Assembly: GCA_949987565.1 (NCBI GenBank)
Contig: OX465111.1
Location: forward strand, 5,861,921-5,925,920
Reading direction: 5' to 3'
Source: Luidia sarsii
Lineage: Eukaryota > Echinodermata > Asteroidea > Paxillosida > Luidiidae
DNA: 64,000 nucleotides
The notes beneath the pieces were generated by a model. That model did no database searches. It saw only the letters and a program-made list of their open reading frames with translations, and had not been told where the DNA came from. A program made the position numbers and the translations under genes. The number at the start of each line of letters is the position of its first letter. Position 1 is the first letter of the stretch. This document shows positions 32,386 through 45,000 of this stretch, piece by piece.

Positions 32386-33046
32386 CCGGGTAATTATACA
32401 AACCCCGGTGGGTATGTGCTATCGAGCAAAACCCGGGCATACATGTATTTAGATTTGAATAGGTGCCCACTGCCCAGTAGTACAGGGCCTAGTTAGCAGA
32501 GCATCTCCGTCGCTGTCCCATTCCCCAAGCGCCTTCCAAACACGCAGAATTCCTATACGTACGACGGCATTCTTCCTCATTCAGAGTCAGAGTCCCCCCT
32601 TGGACGAGACACGAAACAGTCGCTAGTGCCGGCGTTCGCACCACGCGCCGACCACAATGCTATTGGGCCCCCGTGCTGTAGTCCCATTGTTTTATAATAC
32701 CTTGATTATCTCTCCACTATTGATATCGACGTAGAAAAGAAACCACAAGCGCCGTGCCGTGGGGGAGGGAGGAACGGGAGGCGGGGGGGGGGGAGGCGAG
32801 GGGGGTCGTGTTCAAACGATCAGATGACGTATAGGCTCGTGCAGATCACCGGAGCGACTCGGCCGCCACACGCCGGCAATTGTGGCGGACTTCAGTCAAG
32901 CGACGCCGTTGGAGCCAGGTGTCGACTGCACATCACGGAGTGTCATTGCGAGCGATTCAGTAGAGCCGCGTCTAGTCTTCCCGTCCGACCAGATCATTTA
33001 GAGGAGCCCCCTTGTTCGCCGAGCTCGACTGAAACCCTGAGAACCC
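32386..33046. other. GC-rich region, possible promoter / 5' UTR of the nuclear receptor
   Basis: CpG-rich with G runs near 32760-32810, directly upstream of the proposed receptor start codon. No TATA box was recognised. Confidence 0.3.
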
Positions 33047-33065
33047 ATGGAGACAATCATTCAAG
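33047..33065 (+). CDS. Proposed first coding exon of the nuclear receptor
   Basis: An ATG with G at +4 begins METIIQ and reaches a donor (caag|gtattt) in phase 1, exactly the phase needed by the acceptor at 37116. An in-frame TGA at 33038-33040 blocks extension upstream. It lies at the end of a GC-rich block. No other evidence was found; another first exon is possible. Confidence 0.35.
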
Positions 33066-36000
33066 GTATTTTTCGTCATCGTTTTTCCCCTATTCAAGTA
33101 ACCCCATTAGTGTATTCGTTTATATACAAACTGCTCTACTGGATGAAAGTCCAAGGGACTTGGCAACTTGGCACATTCAACGGATCCATTCAACTCCTGA
33201 AAAACTGCGGCACTTTTCGTGTCAGAGAAAGCTCCTGCTAGGGTCGAAACGTCAGGCCCTCTAACTTTTGAGATTTGTGAACAGCAAGTCAGTTTAGTTT
33301 GCAACGGTTACTTTTTTCACTTCATACCTAATAATCTGTAAGTAACATATCAGTATATTGGCAGTGAGGATTTCTGGCAGTAATATTCTGTATCTTGTCC
33401 TACCGTGGCGCTGGTTTGCAGGGCAAACCCTCCTTGAAAATACCAGAATGTTGTTCGCCGTTTGCTGACTTAAATTACCCACTTGCAAATGTCGAAAATG
33501 AGGAGGGCGACCGACGTTTCGATCCTAGCAGGACCTTTCTCAGAGGCAGAATAGAGTCCGACTTGGTTCGAAACATCACACCCTCCTACGGCTTGGGATT
33601 CTTTATTTCATTATGGGACACACACGGTGATATGCACAATGTTGCAAACTGCTTACTGACTAAACTTACCAAAATGCAAATCTCAAAATAGAGTGACTCT
33701 GCCTTTGAGAAAGGTCCTGCTAGGATCAAAACGTCAGGCCCACTAAGTTTTGAGATGATCTACACACATTGCAAAGGCAGGGTGACTCTGCCTTTGAGAA
33801 AGGTCCTGCTAGGATCGAAACGTTAGGCCCACTAAATTTTGCGATGATCTACACACATTACAATGTATGAGCTATTCGTTCTGAATTAACTGTACATGAA
33901 TGCTATAGCTTCATAATATACAAACAATGGTCTGTATTGCTTGATTGATTGAGTGTCACTCATTTTTCAATGACTTAATAAGTAGCATTTCAACAGGTAC
34001 CCTTGCCAACTCGTAGGCCTACTTTAGTCAGCCCATACCTTTCTTTCAAAAAGCAATGCCCAAACCCGTACCTTGGGTTTTTGATATTAAGACAGCTTGT
34101 ACCTCCCTGCCAAGGGGAAATCCATGGTTGGAATGCACCTCATTGGTTTTCCATGGTTGAGCTCGTGTTTTTTGGGGACGAAACGTGTCGTCATGTGGAG
34201 GATTTACGTTACATCGTACCGCACGGATTGACCGCGTAATTGTTGTCGATGTCGGCCGTGAGAATGCCGTGGTGTGCGGTCACACAGACTGCCGCTACAC
34301 GCTGCACGGATCGTCTCGGTCATTTTCCATTTTATTTCTAAAGAATATTTTATAGAAACATTACAAACTGCTATACTGACGGAAGTCGAAGGGACTTCTC
34401 TCAAAGGCAGGGTGACAAGGACAAAACAGATACATGTACAGGAAGGAAGGGGGAAGAGGGTGAATAGGACACGGATGAGAGGACAAAAGGACAAAGAGGA
34501 AAGCTGGTAGTGTGAGATCAAAGAGAAGGGCAAGGAGTAGGGTATGGATTAGTGGAAGAGGGAGAAAGATCAAAGAGAGAAACGTGGAGGAGGGAACACA
34601 AAAGAAGGATTATCAGAAAGCTGCATGGTGTTAGTCATTACCCTCCTGGATGTTAAGACCATGTGGTTGAATAGTCCGAAGACGCTTCATCCACATTTTT
34701 CTCACGGCTAAGCCGGACAGCATTACTACGGTGACCAAAGGATTCTATGCCCAGTACACTCATATCTGATATCGAATGATCAGGGAGATTGAAGTGATAC
34801 CCAACAGGGGTGTCCATTTTACCGGTTTTAATAGATTGGTGATATACAAAAATGTTGCAAACTGCTTACTGACTAAAATTACCAGAAGGTAAATCTAGTG
34901 GGTCTGACGTTTCGATCCTAGCAGGACCTTTCTCAAAGGCAGAAAGGTTAATATATTACGAATAATGTAGAAAGGGTTAGCTCTTGTTTGGTCTTCACGC
35001 TGTTCGAAACGTCGAGTGACACCCTCCAGTTCCTTTCAGAGCCACACTCATTCACTCGAGAACTATACGCTTTACGCGGTGTCACCGCAATGCTCGGCTT
35101 AGCCTTAAGTTCTATTCAATATTGGTAGAGGTGTCAAAATTTACGAGGGCCTAGCGTTTCGATCCTAGAAGGACCTTTCTCAAAGGCAGAATGACAAGGC
35201 CAAAAGCAGATACAAGTATGAGAATGGGATAGAGAGTGAATAGGACAGATGACAAAGGTAAGGGCAGGGCGTGGGGTATAGGGATTAATGTACGGAGGGA
35301 AACAAGGAGTGAACACAATATGAGGATTATGTCATTCCCCTCCTTGATGTCGGGGTCGTGTAGTTGGATAGTCCGAATACACTGCGCCTTCATCCACATT
35401 TCCCCGGCTAAGACGGACGGCATTACTACGATGACTAAGTGATTCTATGCCCATGCAGTACAGTATCTGATGTAGAATGATCAGTGAAGTGATATCCAAC
35501 AGGGGTATCCACTTTACCAGTTTTTGATTGCAGACCTATGGCCACAGATTTTGTGTGTTTTTGGTCTCGCCCTCGCCAACATATTGAACTATTATACAGG
35601 AGATGAGGTATTGTAATGTAAGGCGGTGCATATCATATGCAGCCATAGGTCATGTGGGTTGGTAGAACTGAAAATACATGTACACGTATACTGTATACGT
35701 CAAAACACCACCACGCTAAAAACCAGGTGAGAAGTTAGAAATCAGCAGCATACGTTTGCAAGGCCACGCAATGAATTAATTATTGAATTACAATCCATCG
35801 ATAATGGGCTTAACAATTTAATCTCGCTTCGATAGAAAGCAAACAGAATGTGGATTGTTTGAACTTGATCACTCTGAACAATACGTGTCAACCATAACTG
35901 GAAGATTAAAAATTACCATAATCGTTACAATCGGCACTTTCCAGGTTTTTTTTTTTGGGGGGGGGGAATATGGACAGATAAGGGGAAGGACTCGTATAAT

Positions 36001-39000
36001 TAGTATTGTTTGGTGTAGACATTTGCAGTCCAACTTCTTTTCTTCGTTATTTCCTTCTTACGTTATGGCATTGCAATGCCAGATCGCTGTTTTGCTGAAA
36101 TCTTCTCTTGTATCATGGGTTCCCCCGTTGAACATTCTGCTGGGTTGTTTTTCTAGTTACCTTCCTCCCGTGATTGTGTTTAAAGCCATGTTCTCCTTCC
36201 CTAAGCTTCAGCGGGATTTCCCTCCTATGGCCTGACGCCATTCGCCCTGTTCAAAACAACAGTCCCTCAAATTGTGTGAACATTTTCGTGTGGCCTTTGA
36301 AAGTCGGTGTATTAAACGGTCTGAGTGAGCATCATGGGTTTGATCTTACGGTGAGAAGGCCCATGAAGCAGCTCTGCTGATTGGGCTCGAAAAAGGCTGA
36401 ACATTCGTTTGTATTCGTTAGGCCTCTTGTCAAAAAGATCATCGGTTGGGTATCGGATGATTTTACCCGTCCGATGTCGTTTCCACCGGATAGCCATCGT
36501 GTATTTCTCACCCCATGGGTCCAGAACAATCGGCTTTCTATCGGGGGAAAAATCAACCGGCACTCGACCGATGATCTTTTTGACAAGAGCCTTAGAGAGG
36601 GAGCACATAATTGCATATAGGATTACAAGAGATGGTCTCTTAGAAGACACAGTGTCGAAACGACTAGAGTATCAGGCACGACACCGAGCACTGCTGTGGG
36701 AGTTGGCAGAGAACAAGGAGTGAGAAGAACACTAGATAATAGGGAAGGCAGACAGGCGGAGCGACCCAGATTCCGACCACCAATGGGTTGAAGTTTTGTC
36801 GTTTACTGAGCCTGACGTTCTGACCCTGGCAGGACCTTTCTCTGCCTTTGAGAAAGGTCCTGTAATTCATTGAGGTTTTGCCCTTGGTCGACGTGATAAA
36901 CGCTGAATGCTCGGGCTTTCCCCGATGTCTGATGAAAACAAATTCAGCTCGGGCGGGATTCGAGGTGCTTTCTAGGTGCAAAGGTCCTGCTAGCATCGAA
37001 GCCTCAGAAATCTTGAGATTTGCATTTTGGTAAAGTTTTAGTCAGTCAGTAGTTTGCAACGTTGTGTATACATGTATTAATTTTGTTTTTGTTGGGGTTT
37101 TTTCCCCTCTTCACAGACGCGGGCGATTCCCGCCTCCTACTCCCCACCTCACCCTCCTCCTCCTCCTCCCCTTCCCCCTCCTCCTCCTCATCCTCCCCCT
37201 CGCGTCCCGTCGACAAGAAGGCGGAGGCGCTGTGCCGCGTGTGCGGGGACCGCAGCTCGGGCAAGCACTACGGCGTGTTCAGCTGCGACGGATGCCGCGG
37301 CTTCTTCAAGCGGAGCGTGCGGCGCAACATGGCCTACGCCTGCAAGGAGAGCGGGGCGTGCGTGGTGGACCTGACCCGGCGCAACCAGTGTCAGGCCTGT
37401 CGCTTCCAGAAGTGCCTGCAGGTCCGCATGAACCGCAACGGTGAGTGTGACACTCTACGTGTATTAGGGTTACCGTACTCTTTAAAGGCCCAGTATGCAG
37501 CATTGGGAAGATCCAGGTGAAAAAAAAATATCGATGTCCACATATTTCCCTCTAATTTACACAGTTTGTATAGACGGTTGTGGTAGAATCTTCATGTTGA
37601 AATCTTACGGTTTTTGGATGCTGTACTTCTCGAGAAATCTTCACAACTATAGCCCGTACTTTCAGGCTATGTCAGACGGAGCCCTTTTGCTGGAGTCAGA
37701 GTACCAATCAAACGCCAGTAACCAATGGCAATCGTGTGTGCGCATTACACCCCTTCCTATCGAATTTCGGGGATCGGTAACAGTATAGATGCATCGGTTT
37801 GTAATTGAAAACGTGTTGTATACCGGTAACTACCCGCTGAGCAAACTTTTCCTACTTTTGTTGTTTCGGTGGAATTTTCTTCGTTTGTACCCCCTAAAAA
37901 GATCGATAAATTAACAAGAGGAAATGTCACCCGTCATATAGGCCTATACATGTACAGCCTCCTTGAGAACTAGATCAGAGCCTTGCGCATCATTTTTCTA
38001 GCAGACGACTAAAAAAAGCGATCGAAGGACGTCGATCCATGCAGGCAGCCATTGTGCACGGATGTCATTACACTTGGCCTTGGTGACACCGTGGTCCCCC
38101 ACAGACGGCACGCGAGCCCTTCCGATGCCGTGCCTTTTGTCTATCTATACCCATCGCTGATGGCTGCCCGAATCGATACTCATCCGCCTACTGATCGGAT
38201 CCATCCTAGTAATAATGAAGCCACCGCCTGGTTTGATTAAAATAAAAAAATAAAAAATTGAAGACGGGATGTGTGAGGGGCGGGGGTAGGGGGGGAGACG
38301 GGTCTTCAGTCTGTTCGGGGCCAGGCTATCGAGGAAACCCGTCAGAATACCGGCACCGACGGAAGGCCGTCTTGTCCGGGACGGACGCCGCATCCTCCTC
38401 CCCCCCCCCCTCTCCCCCCGCATGCACGGTGCACTGCAACGGGCCATCCATCGATCCGCGCGTAATTACGCCAGCTCAGATCAGACAGTGAAAGGTCATC
38501 CCCACTGGCACGTGTACCCTGTCTGCCTGCACTACCCCCCAAAGAAAACCTTGAGCTGCCGCTGATAAACAAAAGGCGAATAATTAATATCGCCACTGCG
38601 GCGCTGCGTCAATGCTCATCGCCTTTTCATTTCACGCTATCGATTTTGTTAATTTTTTTCTTTTTAAATTATTTTTGGGTTTGTCTTCTGCCGATGTGAC
38701 ACTGTCACCTGGAATAGATTTTTGGCGCAACATCCATCGCTGGTAATGAAACCAAAAAAATGAATAATAAAAACCAAATTAATGACCGTAAGACAAAAGC
38801 TATTCTAAGGGAGTGTGAACGCGGTTTTTTTTTATCGCAAATAAGGTTTTAAGAGTTGGTTTTACCGCTGGATACGGGGATAGGGAGTGGCTCTTTGCGA
38901 AATATTTAATGGCTGATTATATGAAATGTTTCTCAAATGACACCATAACTCTGTTAAGTCATTGCCAAGTGTCATTTTAATTTAGTTTTTTTAGACCGTT

Positions 39001-42000
39001 TGACTGGAAATTAGGGACAGCTTACTTCGACAGCTAAAACATTAATTTAGACTGGTCCTGAAATTTCGGACCAGGGTGTAAGGCCCAATACAACATTGGG
39101 AAGATCGGAAGACATGATCGATATCCACAGGTTTTCTTCTCATTTACGCAGCTTATAGATGTCATGATAGAATCCTCATGTTGAAATCTTGCGGTCTGGG
39201 ATGCTGTACTTCTCTAGAAATCTTCACTCAAACATCGACAACTTTACCAATGTTGTATCTATAGGGCTTTTATATACGAATCCGTTGCTCTATCACCAGA
39301 GCTGTTCGTCCCTTTTCTTGTTAATAATTCGAGTTACCACTCAGGTTCTTTTCAGAACCAAACCTCTTCCTTTAAGAGACCTGATACATGGTGTCACCGC
39401 AAACCTTCCTATATTGATTCACCCACCATGCAAAGCCTTAAGTCTTATTTGTTAATAATTGTCTCTGATAGTTTTTTCTTTCTACTGTTGACTTGGCATT
39501 GTCTCCACTTGACGTGTTGACGGGCATTGCTGTGGGCTTATGCCCTTTTCAGACGACGCTGAAATAAAAAAAAACTCGCAAGGCTTGAGAGAGAACTTCC
39601 GAGCGGTACCCAGTAATCGTTTAATTTTCGAAGTGCATGGCTGTATGCGCACAAAATGTATTGCTGTTTCTGTAATCGAATTTTTCGACTGCCGTAGTAC
39701 ACGTCTCGGCATATGCACATTATGTGTGGCGGGATTTTTTATTCTTAAATCTAAACAAGATCTGGGCCAGGTTACAATTGTCGATATCGGAATAATTGCC
39801 CTACACACAAACAAACAACCTCGATCATATCATTGGTAATTCAAGTACCATGGGCTAATCTACCAGGTAGCGTTTGCCCCGCAGTCATGCATTGGGACGA
39901 ACCAAAGGCTCTCTCAATTATTTGGGTTTTTATCCAACAAAACAAATTGGATTGAAATATTGTTCGAATACGTCCCATTCTCTCTTTTTTTTTTCGTGGG
40001 AAATCACTTTGCAAAGAGCACGTGTGCGCTAGTATTAATACTCGCGTGGATGTGACGGACTAGCAACGTCCAAATATAGTACGCACTTTGTGCGTACGTG
40101 CGGTCCCAACAAGGGGAAGACGCGAGTAAGTCGAATACCGGGTATCGTGGGGAGTACTAGATGGTATTAAAGGCCCAAATACAACATTGGGAAGCATCGA
40201 TGTCCACCGATTTCCTTCTGATTGACATAGTTTGTATAGATGGTCATGATAGAATCCTCATGTTAAGATCTTACGCGGTCTGGGATGCTGTACTTTGCGA
40301 TAAATCTTCACTCAAACTTAGACAAATTTATTTATTTATTTATTTAAAATTTATTACTATCGAGTAAGAAACTAATTCTTACACTACAGAATTAAGGGTG
40401 CGAAGACTTTTTTTGCCTTTTTCTGCTTTCTCAGATAACCGTTTGAGCTAAAACCTTTGCAGGATTTTTTTGCGGTAGGCCTATGTATAATGGTTGAACA
40501 CACAAAAAGTGGCAACCTGTTGACTTTTACCAATGTTGTATGAGGGTATTTATACAGACATTTACATTTCTGATGTGACTCGGCTGAAGAGAAGCTAAGA
40601 ATATCTTTTTTCGCCTCTTCTAACGACGGGATGGCTATTTAATGGGGGCGTAATTACGGTAAAACCCGTGGGCAGTCTTGCCCCAATAAGCACGTATTGA
40701 CAGCCATGGTGTGGGCGGGTTCAATTATTAATTAGACACTCACAAAACTTTCTCCGTTGAACTTGGCCCCTCCCACACAAAGCCAACCTCCCCTTTCACC
40801 CCAGGCTGAAATGCTAGGAGCGCTGATGAGCGGAGTCACGCACACAAACAAAATACACTCCTTTCCGTTCGATGTCTGTCTGTCTGTCTCTTTCTGTCTC
40901 ATATCACGAAAACAAGGCTAATTGCTGGTGGGTAGACTGTGGGCGGGGGGGGGGGGAATTTGGGTTACAGGCCCAGCGGTGCGTCGCTGGTGAGGATCAA
41001 TGGACGGAGACCCCCAGGGTGGACTGAACCAGTATCGCGTTCCTGGTCGTCGCGTGGACAATAGCCACACAAAGCTAGCAGTTACGTCGTCCACGTTACC
41101 GTTTCCCAGTCAACAGCCCGAAGGCTTCCAACGAACCCAAATCTAGCGCCTGCATATCACTAAACGCGTGTATAAAGCGAACGTGCGTACGAGCCAGTCA
41201 TACCGCTTCCCGCTTGAAAGTTTAAGGGCTGCTGTAATTGGACATATCTTTTTGATAAAAGAAACCGTGCATTGCAAGAGAAAACTGTCAGTGACAGCTT
41301 TTTCCAAAAAGAAAAATATATATACCACTACCAGTGGAAAGAGTATGAAATTTACTTTATTATGATACAAGACAGTCTTAAATATCAGAAACAGTATCGA
41401 CAGAACAGTGAATGGGATAACGCCATCATTTTCACAAACCTAAAAAAATGGAATTTCACGTCAAGTCAAACTCGGCACAGTTCGGTCATCAGCGCAAGCT
41501 GAGCGTACAATTTGCAGTGAAGATAGTGGGTGGATTTCCACACTGGCAACCTCTGGACTGTGGGACAACCGAGTTTGTGTATTAACTTCCCCAGATGACA
41601 GCAGAGAACATGACTGCGACATCTACACTGCGGAGACCCGTTACTGCCAACCAAAAAAATTACCGATATCATTTTCAACAGCAGAGGTCACAGGTCACTG
41701 ATTACGTTGACACCCTTACTGGGGGGGGGGTATAGGGAGGGGGCGGATTGATTGTTGGTCGACAGATGCCGGTCTGGGTTTGTGTCTGTCGATCGAGCCG
41801 GCCAGCTGTCGTCTGCCCCCTGCGCTTAACACCCCGAAGGACTATCAGTTCCCTGCCGATCGATCCGCTAGTTTATTCCGATGATTTGTTTTTAATTTTT
41901 TTTTTTGTATAATTTGTCTGCGTTCTTGAAGTGCAGAGAGTCGATGGATAATCCTTGACTGGGACGGGGCTCTGTGGTCGGGGATGGGGTGGGGGGGGGG

Positions 42001-45000
42001 GTTACCCTTGAAATCCGCGGTGCAAAATAGTTGAGTTCCGCTGCCACCAAACCAGGCGTGCTTGATATTATTCGTTGAATGTACTGAGCAGAAAGACCAC
42101 TGGCTTGTTGTTGTTGTACTTTGTTTAGTTGTTGTACTTTGTTTAGTGTTGCCTTGGCCAAGGCGTTGGTCGCCGATTTAGAAATCAAAATCCGGCCTAG
42201 TATGGTGCTTTGCGCAGCATCGTTAGTTGCGAAAAGCAGCCTCATTGGTCCGCTCATAGCTTCCGCACGCTGTGCACCATACCCCGCCCGCAACTTGCGC
42301 GCGTATTGTGTCGAAATAATATGCGTCTAGTTTAGGTCGGCCAGGACAGCTGCGTACAGGCTCGTACACATGTACGCACACAGGTGCGGTCTGCGTACCG
42401 GCGTGGTGTAATGCCGTGGTTTGTGTGCGTTTGGAACGAATCTCTGCCCGGAGTCGGACTGTACCGTACTGTATAGTTAGCCTGTCCGATTTGCCCTCAC
42501 GACCATCTACGAACTTTAAACGCTGCATCGCGCTTTTGCAGAAAGCTGTCCGTTCGTCCGCTCACTGTTTGTTCTTAGCAAGCCAACATGACATTTTCGT
42601 GTTTCTTCGGGGTACCATTTTGAGACCATAAACCGAGGTAGTAATACCGTCTGTACTGCCCCCCCCCCTCGCCATATAGCTGTTCAACACGAGAGGGCGC
42701 CCCGGTGCTACCAGTACGGCCGCCGCAGCCCGCATCGTGGCGAGGTCCCTGCCTCCACGCCGCCGCCGCCGCCTCATCCGGCCCCGAGATCGAGGGAGGA
42801 CGGCCGCCGACGCCTCTCCCTGCCCGCCGCCTTCAGCCACGACGCCCGGCGCTCCGTCTTCGCCCCGGTGGCCGGCGAGTTCTCCCCGGCGGCGGCAGCG
42901 GCGCCGCGGCTCCCTCGGGCTCCTCCCGCCGCCGCCGCCGCCTTGCCCGAGGTGATGGGCAACCACTTCCTGCAACACCTCCTCCTGGCCGAGAGAGCCT
43001 TCGACCCACGGCAGATGACCGCGCTCAACGCGGGCGAGAACGGCGGTAGCCACGGCGACGCAGGTGAGGTCATGGGCCCCGACCCCCCTTCCCATCCCCC
43101 CCCCCCCCCGGCCTCGTTCGATTACGGTGACTTCCCCGGATAAACCCCCTGTTGACCCAGACTGACCCTGCGTTCTGACGCTGGGTATAGAGTCAGCGGT
43201 AACGGCGTCCAGATCTGATTGTGGTAGACACGGGTAAACTAATCGAACGCAACCCATAAATAAGTCCGTGTAACTGGACGCCTTGTTCTACGGCTACCCA
43301 GTTGTGGCTGTTTCTATGTGGGAAGATCCGCTGTTGCCCGTAGCAATAGCGGAACCAATGAGACCTTTCTGACAATATGAACGATATGATTTCTCAGGGA
43401 ACAAAGAGTGTGGTGCTCGGTTATCGATCTTAGGATGACGCTTCTGCCCTTGAATCGAAACGACATCCCCCTGTCTTCTCAGTAGTTTCTCGGTAGTTTC
43501 TTAATAGTGTCTCGGTAGTTTCTCGGTATTTCAGGTCAATGTAGACAGTAGCCGTTTGTAAAACTTACTCCAAACTCTTGCTCAGTGTGAGTGGCGCAGA
43601 TTGGGCTTTCGTAGCTATTTTTTTCAAAAGAAGAACCCATTTTTGTTGGCACTGAATTGGTTCAGATGTCTACTCTTGAAACAACACTGCAGCATTGAAA
43701 CACACAACCGACGCTTTGTTGTGTGTTATTCTCACGTCGTGCCTTCGCTTTTTTTTTCTCTCCCCTGAACACAGACTCGTCCAAAACCGCCGAGGCAACG
43801 GCCGACTGTAAGCTGTACCCAACTTCCGGCACCACGGCCGAGAACGTGTACGAGTGCGCGGCGCGCCTCCTCTTCATGACCGTCAAGTGGGCGCGCGGGA
43901 TCCCGGCATTCCTCTCGCTGCCCTTCCGGGACCAGGCCATCCTGCTGGAGGAGTCTTGGAGCGACCTCTTCGTGCTGAGCGCCTGCCAGTGGGCGATCCC
44001 CATCGAGATAGGTGAGCGAGGCTACGGCTACAGGCTTGCACAGTCAGTATAGGCATGACAAGGCATTGCTCAAGCCTTAGCCCTAGTCGTGACCACGGGG
44101 AAGTCGGCGTCTATTATCTCCCGTATTCAACACTGACTAAGACAAGGCCACGGTGAATCGAACAAAAGTGTGCTTCCATTCATCTTATCAATCCACATTT
44201 TGAAGGGGACTCGAACTTTAAGATGCTGTCATTTACGCCTGTTGGATTACATTCGACAAATACTCCTATAGGCCTAAGAAACCTGGTAGGAATTTAGTTC
44301 ATGGATCAATAGTCAGAGCGTGCCGACAATTGGACAGGACAGGACAACGTGGACAGGATTGCTGCCCCCGACATCTGTTGCGTGAAACCATAGGTCAGGA
44401 CACACACGCACCGTTCAGTCAAACCTTCTCTGCTCTTTCATCAAATTGGTTATTATTAATACGAAGTTCCTGATGACCCTAATCATAGGATTAGACCAAC
44501 TTCTACCTATCTCGTGTTATTTCACCAACCCTGGAAGACAGACATATCCACTCTCCGATTCTCTGAAGTTGCGATCCTAGCAGGACCTTTCTCAGTTCTC
44601 AAGATTGCAACATTTTTTTTTGTGGTCCACTTCCTCAGAATCGATCCTGAGTTCGGACTGCCTGTACAACATGACGGACGTGAACGGCCGGATGTTCGCC
44701 CTGCAGGCCACTGTCAGACAGCTGCTCAATGTGGTCCGGAAGCTACGCGCCCTGCAGACCGACACGCTGGAGTACGCGTGCCTCAAGGCGCTGGTCCTCT
44801 TCAAACCAGGTGCGTCTCGGTGCAACTCCTATACAGCTTTAGTAAAGGGATAACGCGTGCGTTGGTCGCGGTCAAAGAATAGCATCCATGTACGTTTGTC
44901 TGATCCAGCACATGCATGAAATAGCACACCTGCGAAAAAAATTGCAGCTCAATCCGCCAACCGAGTCTCGAGAAAAATCGTGAAAACCGCTTCATTTAGT

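Noticed and set aside
32824..33264. 146-residue frame in a GC-rich block
   Set aside because: Different frame from the proposed METIIQ start. It runs into a Penelope-like tail and has no domain; high GC explains the lack of stops.
37062..37116. Hydrophobic N-terminus ([11 protein letters not shown]) in frame with the receptor zinc fingers
   Set aside because: It covers the polypyrimidine tract and acceptor of the DNA-binding-domain exon; a signal peptide on a nuclear receptor is implausible.
43064..43143. Extension of the receptor hinge exon to 43143
   Set aside because: A good donor (cag|gtgagg) lies at 43064 and the next exon needs phase 1. The extension runs into poly-C and a stop.
42562..43257. 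231-residue minus-strand frame
   Set aside because: Antisense shadow of the GC-rich receptor exon.
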